NCBI RefSeq assembly: GCF_001263175.1
Contig: NZ_CP012332.1
Location: 3,988,220 to 4,052,219 of the forward strand
Source of the DNA: Vulgatibacter incomptus
GTDB taxonomy: Bacteria > Myxococcota > Myxococcia > Myxococcales > Vulgatibacteraceae
DNA: 64,000 bases
Direction: 5' to 3'
The position numbers were made by a program, and so were the translations under genes. The notes under the pieces are model-generated. The model saw only the letters and a program-made list of their open reading frames with translations, searched no databases and was not told the DNA's origin. This document shows positions 57,336 to 64,000 of the stretch, in pieces (position 1 is the first letter of the stretch; each line of letters begins with the position of its first letter).

Positions 57336-59927
57336 TCAGTTGCCCGAAGCGGCGCGCTCGAGGCGCTCGGCCTCGATGGCCTCCTTGGCGGCCCGATCGC
57401 GGTCGGCCTGGCGGGAGAGGCGCTCGCGGGCGGTGCGGGCTGCCGGCGTGTCGCCGAGGCGGTCGAGCTCGCTCTTCGCCTCCGACGTCCGGTCCAGCTT
57501 CAGCAGCACGTCGGCCAGGGCGATCCGCAGGCCCTCCCGATCGGGGGCCAGGCGAGTCGCGAGCCGGAGCTCGTCGCGGGCCTTCAGGAAGGCGCGCTGC
57601 TCTCGGAACGCACGAGCCCGCAGCTCGTGGTAGGCGACGCGGGTCGTGACCGGGACGGTGACGCTCAAGCCGCTCAGCGCCTCCAGGGCCTCGGCGGGCC
57701 GCTTCTCTGCGAGCTCGAGCTGGGCCAGGCCGAACACCAGGGAGGTCGAGCCCCTCAGGCGCTCGAGGCCCTCGGCGTAGCGCGCGCGGGCCTCGTCCTT
57801 GCGCCCCAGGGCCGCGAGCGCGCGGGCCTCGTTTGCCCAAGCGGCGTCGGATTCCGGGTTCAGCCCGCGCATCCGAAGCGCGTGGGCCAGCGCCTCCTCG
57901 TGGCGGCCGGCGGTGGTCTCGAACCAGTAGAGCGCCTGTAGGAGGCCCTCGTCCTCGGGCGAGAGCTCCAGCGCGCGGGACGCCACCGCGATCGCGTCAT
58001 CGCTGCGCTGCAGCTTCGCGAGGGCGTGCGCCGCCTGCCGCGCCGGCTCTGCCTCCGAGGGCGCGGCCTCGAGGATCGCCTCCGAGTCGGGGTAGATCTC
58101 CACTACCCGCGTCATGGTCTGCGTCCCCAGCCGCGCCGCCGTCCGGTACTCGAGGAGCGCCTGGCCGTTGCGGCCGAGCCGCGCGAGGGCCTCTCCCGCG
58201 AGGAGGTGACCCCTTGGACCGTGGGGCTGCACGGTGAGGAGGAGGTTGATCCACGGGAGCGCCCGCTTCGGCCCTTCGGCCTCCGAGAGCAGGCGCGTCG
58301 CCATCAGATCGAGCGGGAGGTGATCCGCGGGCCGCTTCTCCAGCGCCGCGTGCACCAGGGGCTCGAGCTCGGCGGAGTCCTTGGCGCCCTCCGCCTTCGC
58401 CACCAGTCGGTCGCCGTCCTCGTCCAGGCCGGGCCAGGCGGCAGCGGCGCCAAGCGTGAATATGATTGCTACGGATAGTGCGAGCACCAGCCCCGGCCGC
58501 GGGATGCGCGAGCCGAAAGCGGCGCGTGCGCCGACCGGGTGGCCGGCGTAGGGCGTGACCTCCAGCTCGTCGTCCACGGCCCGTGCGGCAGAGGTCTCCT
58601 CCGAGCGCCGGCTGCGGCCCTTCCTCGCGGCAGCGAGGAGCGCGATCATCGCCAGGCCGCAGGCGTGCTGGAGGCTGAAGTCTACCAGGCTCTGCAGCCC
58701 CAGGGCGAAGCAGCCCGCCGCGGCGCCCGCCTCCGCCCACGACTTCCGGCCGCGGACCGCGAGGCCCAGCCAGGCCACGCCGATCACGACGAGCAGGAGC
58801 CCGCCCACGACGAATCCGAGCTCCGCCAGCGCCTGCACCGGCTCGTTCTCCACGTGGGTGAACCACATCCCGGGGAAGGGCTTCTCCTGGTAGAGCCGGC
58901 CCGCCGTCTCGAAGGCGCCCTTGCCGATCCCCGCGAGCCCGCCCGCCTTCGCCGCGCGCCAGCCGGAGGAGAGGGCCTCGAGCTTCGCCTCGTCGTTCTC
59001 GGGATCCAGGGCGAGGATCGTCGCGATTCGCGTCAGGATCCGCGGAAACTCCAGGTAGATCCAGACCGCCACGCCGCCGGCCAGCGCGCTCGCCGCGCCC
59101 AGGGTGAGCCAGCTCCGCCAGCCCTCCGACTCGCGTCGGCGCCCCGAGCCGAAGGCGAGCGCCGGCACGAGCACCACTCCCGCCACGAGGCCCACGAAGC
59201 CGCCGCGGGACGCCGAGAGCACCGTGCCCGCGGCGCACGCCACGAACGACGCCGCCCAGGCGATCCGCATCCACCGGCGCTCCGTCGCCGCCGCGAGCCC
59301 CAGCGCGATCAGCCCGCCCAGGTTCAGGAAGCCCGCGAGGTGGTTCCGGTTCCCGAAGGTGGAGCGGATCGGGTTCGCCGCCTGGAACTCGTAGAGGCCG
59401 AAGAGGCTGCGCTTCTCGCCGGCGAAGAAGTGGCCCAGGCCCACCGCCGCCACCACGCCCGCCGTGATCGCCACGTAGAGGAGGAGGCGCTGCCGGGCGC
59501 CGCGGGCCGTCGCCGCGCGATGCTGGAAGACCATCGCGATCGCCGCCCACCCCAGCCACTTGGCCAGCTCCGCCGCTGTGGCCGGCCGGTCCAGGGTGAT
59601 CGGCCGCCAGCTGCCGGAGCCGTCGAAGAGGGTGAGCTCCGCCACCCGCGCCGTCTCCGGCGCGATCAGCCGCAGCGCTCCCGGCGGGAGCGGCACGAGC
59701 TGGAGCGCGATCGCCGCGCAGACGCCCAGGAGTGCCAGCGGCAGCCAGCCCACCCTGGGGAAGCGTCCGTCCCGGCCCACGACCAGCACGCCGAGGGCGA
59801 TCACGCCGACGCCCGAGACCGCCAGCATCGCGGGCAGGTGCACCATCCCAAGCGCCAGGGGCGCCGAGATCAGCGCCGCCGCGGCCAGCGCTTCTGCAAC
59901 CCCGTTGGGGCTCCAATGAACTCTCAT
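57336..59927 (-). CDS. O-antigen ligase/polymerase-family protein with TPR domain
   Basis: An 863-residue integral membrane protein. The first 460 residues contain about ten hydrophobic segments and an O-antigen-ligase (Wzy_C/RfaL-like) core with STFGNRNHLAGFLNLGG, the typical FGNRNHLA motif of this family. A long periplasmic loop separates later helices. The last 350 residues are TPR-like. Many bacteria use this fusion in surface polysaccharide assembly, attaching or polymerising sugar chains. It is transcribed away from the DUF4114 surface protein and lies near a Wzc-like kinase, which supports a polysaccharide role. Confidence 0.85.
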   Translation of the reverse strand: MRVHWSPNGVAEALAAAALISAPLALGMVHLPAMLAVSGVGVIALGVLVVGRDGRFPRVGWLPLALLGVCAAIALQLVPLPPGALRLIAPETARVAELTLFDGSGSWRPITLDRPATAAELAKWLGWAAIAMVFQHRAATARGARQRLLLYVAITAGVVAAVGLGHFFAGEKRSLFGLYEFQAANPIRSTFGNRNHLAGFLNLGGLIALGLAAATERRWMRIAWAASFVACAAGTVLSASRGGFVGLVAGVVLVPALAFGSGRRRESEGWRSWLTLGAASALAGGVAVWIYLEFPRILTRIATILALDPENDEAKLEALSSGWRAAKAGGLAGIGKGAFETAGRLYQEKPFPGMWFTHVENEPVQALAELGFVVGGLLLVVIGVAWLGLAVRGRKSWAEAGAAAGCFALGLQSLVDFSLQHACGLAMIALLAAARKGRSRRSEETSAARAVDDELEVTPYAGHPVGARAAFGSRIPRPGLVLALSVAIIFTLGAAAAWPGLDEDGDRLVAKAEGAKDSAELEPLVHAALEKRPADHLPLDLMATRLLSEAEGPKRALPWINLLLTVQPHGPRGHLLAGEALARLGRNGQALLEYRTAARLGTQTMTRVVEIYPDSEAILEAAPSEAEPARQAAHALAKLQRSDDAIAVASRALELSPEDEGLLQALYWFETTAGRHEEALAHALRMRGLNPESDAAWANEARALAALGRKDEARARYAEGLERLRGSTSLVFGLAQLELAEKRPAEALEALSGLSVTVPVTTRVAYHELRARAFREQRAFLKARDELRLATRLAPDREGLRIALADVLLKLDRTSEAKSELDRLGDTPAARTARERLSRQADRDRAAKEAIEAERLERAASGN

Positions 59928-59941
59928 CTCAGGGACCGATT

Positions 59942-59970
59942 TTGGACCCGGATGGGTCGCATGATAAAGT
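59942..59970 (+). promoter_or_regulatory. promoter directly before the DUF4114 surface-protein gene
   Basis: TTGGAC (59942-59947) and TAAAGT (59965-59970) are 17 bases apart, and the -10 ends seven bases before ATG 59978, so transcription likely begins at the ATG. This is the clearest leaderless arrangement in the window. Confidence 0.6.
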
Positions 59971-59977
59971 CCAAAAG

Positions 59978-61597
59978 ATGAAATCGACCACGCTGCGCTC
60001 CGTCCTCATCGGGCTCGCCTTGTCCGCGGCCGCCCACGCCTCGGCTCTCACTCAGCCCGGGGAGACCGCTCCGATCCCCGACGGCTTCAACCTCCTCGAC
60101 TTCCTCGTGGGGGAGGGGGAGCCCTTCGCCGGGGCCAGCAAGGCCGAGAAGCTCCTCGATCTTCAGAGCCGGGTGGCGACCACCCCGCAGCGCTTCAACC
60201 CCAACTGCAGCCTCACCTTCAAGGTGATCGGGAGGGGTGCCGGCCAGCACAACAGCTTCGGCTGGTACAACATCACCGGCAGCCGGCCGGAGCCGGGCGA
60301 TCTACACGAGTTCCTCTCCTGTGACGACGGCGTCGGCACCCTGAAGACCCTCGACATCGCCGCCGATCCCGCCTACCGCGGCGGCGAGATCGGCTTCTTC
60401 ATGGCCACCACCCAGAAGCGCAACGCCGACGGCACGCCGGGCAGCGGCCTCATGACCGGCAACTGCGTGAAGTTCGACCCCACCGGGCCGCGCGACTCCA
60501 CCCTGGGCTTCCTCTACTTCTCCGAGCCCCAGTGGAACGACGACAACAAGGGGGCCAACAGCTTCATCCACCTCCTCATCCTCGATAGCGGCGTCTACGA
60601 CCAGGCCTTCTACTTCGGGTGGGAGGACCTCCACTCCGGCGGCGACAACGACTTCGAGGACATCCTCACCCGCGTCGAGGGCATCACCTGCTCCGGCGGC
60701 GGCGCCGACTGCGACACCGGCCTGCCCGGCGTCTGCGGCGCCGGCACCATGCAGTGCCGCAACGGCAGGCTCGCCTGCGCCCCCCAGGTGAAGGCCAAGG
60801 CCGTCGAGCTCTGCAACGGCCTCGACGACGACTGCGACGGCGTCATCGACAACGACGCCATCTGCCCCGACGGGCAGATCTGCCACCGCGGCGCCTGCGT
60901 CGCCAAGTGCTTCCCCGGCGAGTTCGGCTGCTTCGGCGGCACCGTCTGCGACGACGGCGTCTGCGTCGAGCCCGCGTGCGCCGGCGTCAGGTGCACCGAT
61001 GGAGCCATCTGCGTGGACGGGGAGTGCAAGGCCCCCTGCGACGGCGTCACCTGCCCGATGGGCCACGTGTGCAGGGTCGGCGCCTGCGTCGATCCCTGCC
61101 AGGGCGTCGAGTGCGACGCGGGGCAGGTCTGCGACGCCGGCGTGTGCAAGGACGCCTGCGGCTGCGCACCGTGCCCGGATGGGACCGTGTGCGCCGCCGA
61201 CGGCCGCTGCGCGGCGGTCGACTGCGCTGGCGTCGAGTGCGCCTCCGGCTTCGTCTGCCGCGGCGGCGAGTGCATCGACGCTTGCGCCGGCGCGGTGTGC
61301 CCCGGCGGCGAGGCCTGCGTGGCCGGTGCGTGCGTGCCCATGTCCGGCACCGGCGGATCTGGCGGATCGACCGGCACGGGCGGCTCCGGGCAGGGCGGCA
61401 CCGGCGGCAGCTCCGGCTCCGGTGCCGGCGGTAGCGGCGGCGGTGGCCCGGGGGCGGGCGGTTCCGGGAGCGCCGCCGACGGCGCCAAGGACTCCAGCAG
61501 CTGTGGCTGCTCCGCCGGCGAGAGCGGTGCTGGCCTTGGCCTCCTGGCGCTGGCGCTCCTCAGGCGCCGGCCTGCTGTGGCCCGCGTGCGCCGGTAA
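59978..61597 (+). CDS. DUF4114/MopE-type/Cys-rich surface protein with MYXO-CTERM anchor
   Basis: A 539-residue exported protein. A signal peptide (about 20 residues) precedes a DUF4114 domain ending in YFGWEDLHSGGDNDFEDIL. A MopE-type CNGLDDDCDG metal-binding repeat follows, then about ten EGF-like Cys modules, a Gly/Ser-rich stalk and a C-terminal SSCGCSAGESGAGLGLLALA segment with LLRRR, matching MYXO-CTERM, which directs cleavage and surface attachment. It is divergent from the O-antigen ligase and convergent with the kinase, so it may be a cell-surface or matrix protein of a polysaccharide locus. Confidence 0.9.
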   Translation: MKSTTLRSVLIGLALSAAAHASALTQPGETAPIPDGFNLLDFLVGEGEPFAGASKAEKLLDLQSRVATTPQRFNPNCSLTFKVIGRGAGQHNSFGWYNITGSRPEPGDLHEFLSCDDGVGTLKTLDIAADPAYRGGEIGFFMATTQKRNADGTPGSGLMTGNCVKFDPTGPRDSTLGFLYFSEPQWNDDNKGANSFIHLLILDSGVYDQAFYFGWEDLHSGGDNDFEDILTRVEGITCSGGGADCDTGLPGVCGAGTMQCRNGRLACAPQVKAKAVELCNGLDDDCDGVIDNDAICPDGQICHRGACVAKCFPGEFGCFGGTVCDDGVCVEPACAGVRCTDGAICVDGECKAPCDGVTCPMGHVCRVGACVDPCQGVECDAGQVCDAGVCKDACGCAPCPDGTVCAADGRCAAVDCAGVECASGFVCRGGECIDACAGAVCPGGEACVAGACVPMSGTGGSGGSTGTGGSGQGGTGGSSGSGAGGSGGGGPGAGGSGSAADGAKDSSSCGCSAGESGAGLGLLALALLRRRPAVARVRR

Positions 61598-61634
61598 CGG
61601 ACCGTTGGGTCGACAGTGTCTCGCGGCCCCGGTC

Positions 61635-61661
61635 GGCCGATCGCCGCGTGGGCGATCGGCC
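61635..61661. terminator. strong bidirectional hairpin between the surface protein and wzc
   Basis: The 11-base arms GGCCGATCGCC (61635-61645) and GGCGATCGGCC (61651-61661) pair perfectly over a five-base loop. It lies between two converging genes. Confidence 0.75.
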
Positions 61662-61672
61662 CGGGCCGGGGA

Positions 61673-63880
61673 TCAGGCCGCGGACGAGCTGTCGCCGTAG
61701 TACCCGTAGCGCTTGTAGCTGTAGTAGCCGTACTCCTGGCTGCCCAGGTCCACGTCGTTCAGGACCGCGCCCAGGAGCGGGGCGTTCACGTCGCGCAGGG
61801 AGCGGAGCATCCGCGCGGCCAGGTCCTTCGTCGTCTTCTTGTAGCGGGCGACGAAGATCACCCCGTCCACCTGCGACGAGAGCACCGCCGCGTCCGCCGC
61901 CGCGATGAGGGGCGGCGAGTCGAGGATGATCCGGTCGAAGCGCGTTCCGAGCTCCTCCAGGAGCTCCTTGAAGCGCGCCGTGTGCAGCATCTCCGCCGGG
62001 TTCGGCGGCACAGGCCCGCAGGGCAGCAGCGAGAGTCCCGCGACCTCGGTGCTCTTCAGGGCGTCCTCCAGCCGCGCCTCGCCCACCAGCAGCGTCGAGA
62101 GGCCGCGCTCGTTCGACACGCCCACCGCGCGGTGCAGGCGCGGGCGGCGCATGTCCGTGTCGATCAGCAGGACCTTTGCGCCGTTCTGCGCCATCGCCAC
62201 CGAGAGGTTCAGCGCCACCGACGACTTGCCCTCCTGCGGGCTCGTCGACGTCACCATGATCCGGCGCTGCTCCCTGTCCGGCGACATGAAGAGCACGTTC
62301 GTGCGCACCGAGCGGATCGCCTCCGCCTGCGCCGACTTCGGGTTGCGCGCCACGAACATGTCCCGCGCCGGGTCGTCCGTGCGGTCGTCGGCCTTCGCCC
62401 CCGCAGGCGCCAGCGTCGGCAGCATCCCGAGGAAGGGCACCTGAAGCACCTGCTCGATCTCGTCCTCGCTCTTCAGCGTGTTGTCGAGCATCTCCGCGAG
62501 GTACGCCGCGCCTACGCCGCCGAAGAGGCCCAGGAGCAGCGAGAGCGCCAGCACCAGCGCCGGCCTCGGCTTCACCGGCTTCAGCGGCGCCACCGCGGCG
62601 TCCAGGAGGCGGACGTTGTTCGCCTTCATCATCACCGCGAGGTCCGCGTCCTTCAGGCGGGAGAGCACCAGGTTGTAGAGGCGCTCGTTGTTCGACTGGT
62701 CGCGCTCCAGCTTGCGCTGATCGATCTCCCTCTTGTTCACCTCGAAGGCCTCGGCCTTCAGGCCCTCGATCAGCTGCTCCAGCGACGCCTGCGTGCCCAG
62801 GAGCTCGCGGTGCTCCGAGCGCAGCGACGCCACCGTCGTGCCCATCTCGTCCACGATCCGGGCCTGCAGCTTCGAGAGCTTCTCCTGCGACGCCAGGCGG
62901 GCAGGGTGCTTCTCCAGGTAGCGCTCCTCGATCGCCGTCGCCTCGCCCTCGAGCTTCGCGTACTCGTTCCGGAGGTTCGAGAGCATCTGGTTCGCCGCCA
63001 CCATCCGCAGCTTGCGCGCCCAGAGCGGATCCGAGGGGCTCTCCTTCTTCGCCCGATCCGCCTCCGCGATCGCCGACTCCAGCTCCGCCCGCCGCGACAT
63101 CACCTGCGTCAGCGACTCCGACAGGGTGTTCAGGCGCTTCGAGAGGATGCTCTGGCGGTCCTCCAGCGAGGTGGAGAGGATGTCGTTCTCCTTGCGGAAG
63201 TCGTAGAGCTTCAGCTCGGAGGCCTCCAGCTTCGACTTCAGGTCCGCCATCTGGTCCGCCAACCAGGCGGAAGCAGCGCGGGTGCCCTCCATCCGGCGGT
63301 CCAGATTGCTCTCGACGTAGGCCTCCACCACCGCGTTCGCGAGCTCCGCCGCGCGGGCGGGATCGCGGTCGTCCACAGTGATCTGCGTGAGCTGGGAGTT
63401 CTTCACCGGCTCGATCCGCAGGGCGTCCGAGAGCACTTCAACCGGGACGATTTTCTCCAGCGCCTGCGCGCGCTTGTCGGGATCCTCGATGTTCGCCACG
63501 CCGAGGAAGTCGAGGTCGCGGTCCAGACCCTTCTTGTCCACGACGCGCTGCAGCACCTCGCGCGAGGCGAGGACCTTGTACTGGGTCTCCAGGAAGTCCT
63601 TGTTCGACCAGTAGTCCGTGCCGGCGAAGTCCACCTGCTCGGTCTTGTCGCCCAGCAGGCGGGACGAGGACGACTCGATGATGATCGAGCTCTGCGCTCG
63701 GTAGACCTTCGGCGAAACGAGGAGGAAGCCGGCGCCGGCGAGGAGCGCCGCCAGCGTCACGCCCCCGATGAGCCAGGCGCGCTTGCGGAGGATCTTCAGG
63801 TGCTCGCGAAGATCGATCTCCAGCTCCGCCCCCGCCTCCTGGGCTGGGGCGGACCACTTCTGCTCGGCTCCTGGGTTCAT
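61673..63880 (-). CDS. polysaccharide-copolymerase tyrosine autokinase (Wzc/ExoP-like)
   Basis: A 735-residue inner-membrane BY-kinase. Two membrane helices flank a long periplasmic coiled-coil-rich domain (Wzz and GNVR-like, about 60-470). The C-terminal kinase domain has Walker A (TSPQEGKSS, Lys552), A' (LLIDTDMRRPR) and B (RIILDSPP) motifs. The end has a Tyr cluster (YGYYSYKRYGYYG) that is autophosphorylated in such kinases to control export. It likely controls length and export of the polysaccharide of this locus. The cognate phosphatase (Wzb-like) is not in the window. Confidence 0.95.
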   Translation of the reverse strand: MNPGAEQKWSAPAQEAGAELEIDLREHLKILRKRAWLIGGVTLAALLAGAGFLLVSPKVYRAQSSIIIESSSSRLLGDKTEQVDFAGTDYWSNKDFLETQYKVLASREVLQRVVDKKGLDRDLDFLGVANIEDPDKRAQALEKIVPVEVLSDALRIEPVKNSQLTQITVDDRDPARAAELANAVVEAYVESNLDRRMEGTRAASAWLADQMADLKSKLEASELKLYDFRKENDILSTSLEDRQSILSKRLNTLSESLTQVMSRRAELESAIAEADRAKKESPSDPLWARKLRMVAANQMLSNLRNEYAKLEGEATAIEERYLEKHPARLASQEKLSKLQARIVDEMGTTVASLRSEHRELLGTQASLEQLIEGLKAEAFEVNKREIDQRKLERDQSNNERLYNLVLSRLKDADLAVMMKANNVRLLDAAVAPLKPVKPRPALVLALSLLLGLFGGVGAAYLAEMLDNTLKSEDEIEQVLQVPFLGMLPTLAPAGAKADDRTDDPARDMFVARNPKSAQAEAIRSVRTNVLFMSPDREQRRIMVTSTSPQEGKSSVALNLSVAMAQNGAKVLLIDTDMRRPRLHRAVGVSNERGLSTLLVGEARLEDALKSTEVAGLSLLPCGPVPPNPAEMLHTARFKELLEELGTRFDRIILDSPPLIAAADAAVLSSQVDGVIFVARYKKTTKDLAARMLRSLRDVNAPLLGAVLNDVDLGSQEYGYYSYKRYGYYGDSSSAA

Positions 63881-63928
63881 CGCGCGCTTCCTTCCCCGCC
63901 CCCGGGCGCGGGATAGTCCAAAATCGCG

Positions 63929-63957
63929 CTTTTACCTGGGAGGGGGTAGCGGCGCAA
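63929..63957 (-). promoter_or_regulatory. candidate promoter of wzc
   Basis: On the minus strand TTGCGC (63957-63952) and TAAAAG (63934-63929) are 17 bases apart. The start near 63922 would leave a leader of about 42 bases with a GGGGAAGGAAG site before ATG 63880. The rest of the window to 64000 shows no gene. Confidence 0.4.
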
Positions 63958-64000
63958 CCGGTGGTGTCGTCGACGGCGGAAGGGCTACCGCCTTGTTCGG

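Overview
The window is G+C-rich, densely packed bacterial DNA. It most resembles a member of the Myxococcota (the former deltaproteobacterial myxobacteria; an Anaeromyxobacter- or Vulgatibacter-like relative is my guess). The reasons are many long Cys-rich, IPT/TIG and PPC-domain lipoproteins, a C-terminal GC-x(n)-LLALALLRRR anchor of the MYXO-CTERM type, a receiver-PATAN (DUF4388) regulator, a TolQ-TolR-TolR motor cassette and frequent GTG/TTG starts. I found no rRNA, tRNA, CRISPR array, insertion sequence or phage gene.

Layout. 1-4.3 kb: end of an upstream gene, a signalling protein with a degenerate receiver, GAF, PAS and HisKA but no ATPase domain, and a TolQ/ExbB plus two TolR/ExbD motor cassette. 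4.4-9.3 kb: LON-substrate-domain protein, membrane pyrophosphatase, zinc-ribbon/Yip1 protein and a lipoprotein. 9.4-13.6 kb: homogentisate pathway (fah, maiA, hmgA, hppD), degrading 4-hydroxyphenylpyruvate to fumarate and acetoacetate. 13.7-16.1 kb: Rieske protein, then archease-RtcB RNA repair. 16.1-20.9 kb (minus): giant DUF3857/transglutaminase/TPR lipoprotein and an FAD/NAD oxidoreductase. 21.0-29.5 kb (minus): a run of five secreted lipoproteins (vWA, PKD-like, Cys-rich/PPC, six-TIG, Cys-rich) behind a clear promoter. 29.7-34.4 kb: glnA behind a near-consensus sigma-54 promoter, then a sixth Cys-rich lipoprotein. 34.4-36.3 kb: a Fic gene broken by a one-base shift in a G7 tract, next to an array of about 50-bp repeats built on the decamer AATCGATGAC. 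36.3-41.05 kb (minus): complete liv ABC transporter. 41.2-45.1 kb: receiver-PATAN regulator, NagZ-like hexosaminidase, PAS-histidine kinase. 45.2-54.1 kb (minus): DUF4175, gluzincin protease, MoxR, DUF58 and BatA/vWA operon. 54.6-57.2 kb: ECF sigma, anti-sigma, secreted protein; DUF3052-like protein and lipoprotein. 57.3-63.9 kb: O-antigen ligase/TPR protein, DUF4114/MopE-type/MYXO-CTERM surface protein and a Wzc-like tyrosine autokinase.

Many genes overlap by four bases (ATGA/GTGA), which marks translationally coupled operons: maiA after fah, the first three lipoprotein genes, livM-G-F, and DUF4175-protease. Several genes carry a -10-like hexamer ending 6-7 bases before the start codon, which suggests leaderless transcripts.

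The most unusual parts are the AATCGATGAC repeat array, the homopolymer-interrupted fic, the lipoprotein-only operon and the HisKA protein without a kinase ATPase domain. Starts given here are my best choice from ribosome-binding sites and promoter spacing; several are ambiguous by a few codons and are flagged. Everything rests on reading the sequence; no database search was made.
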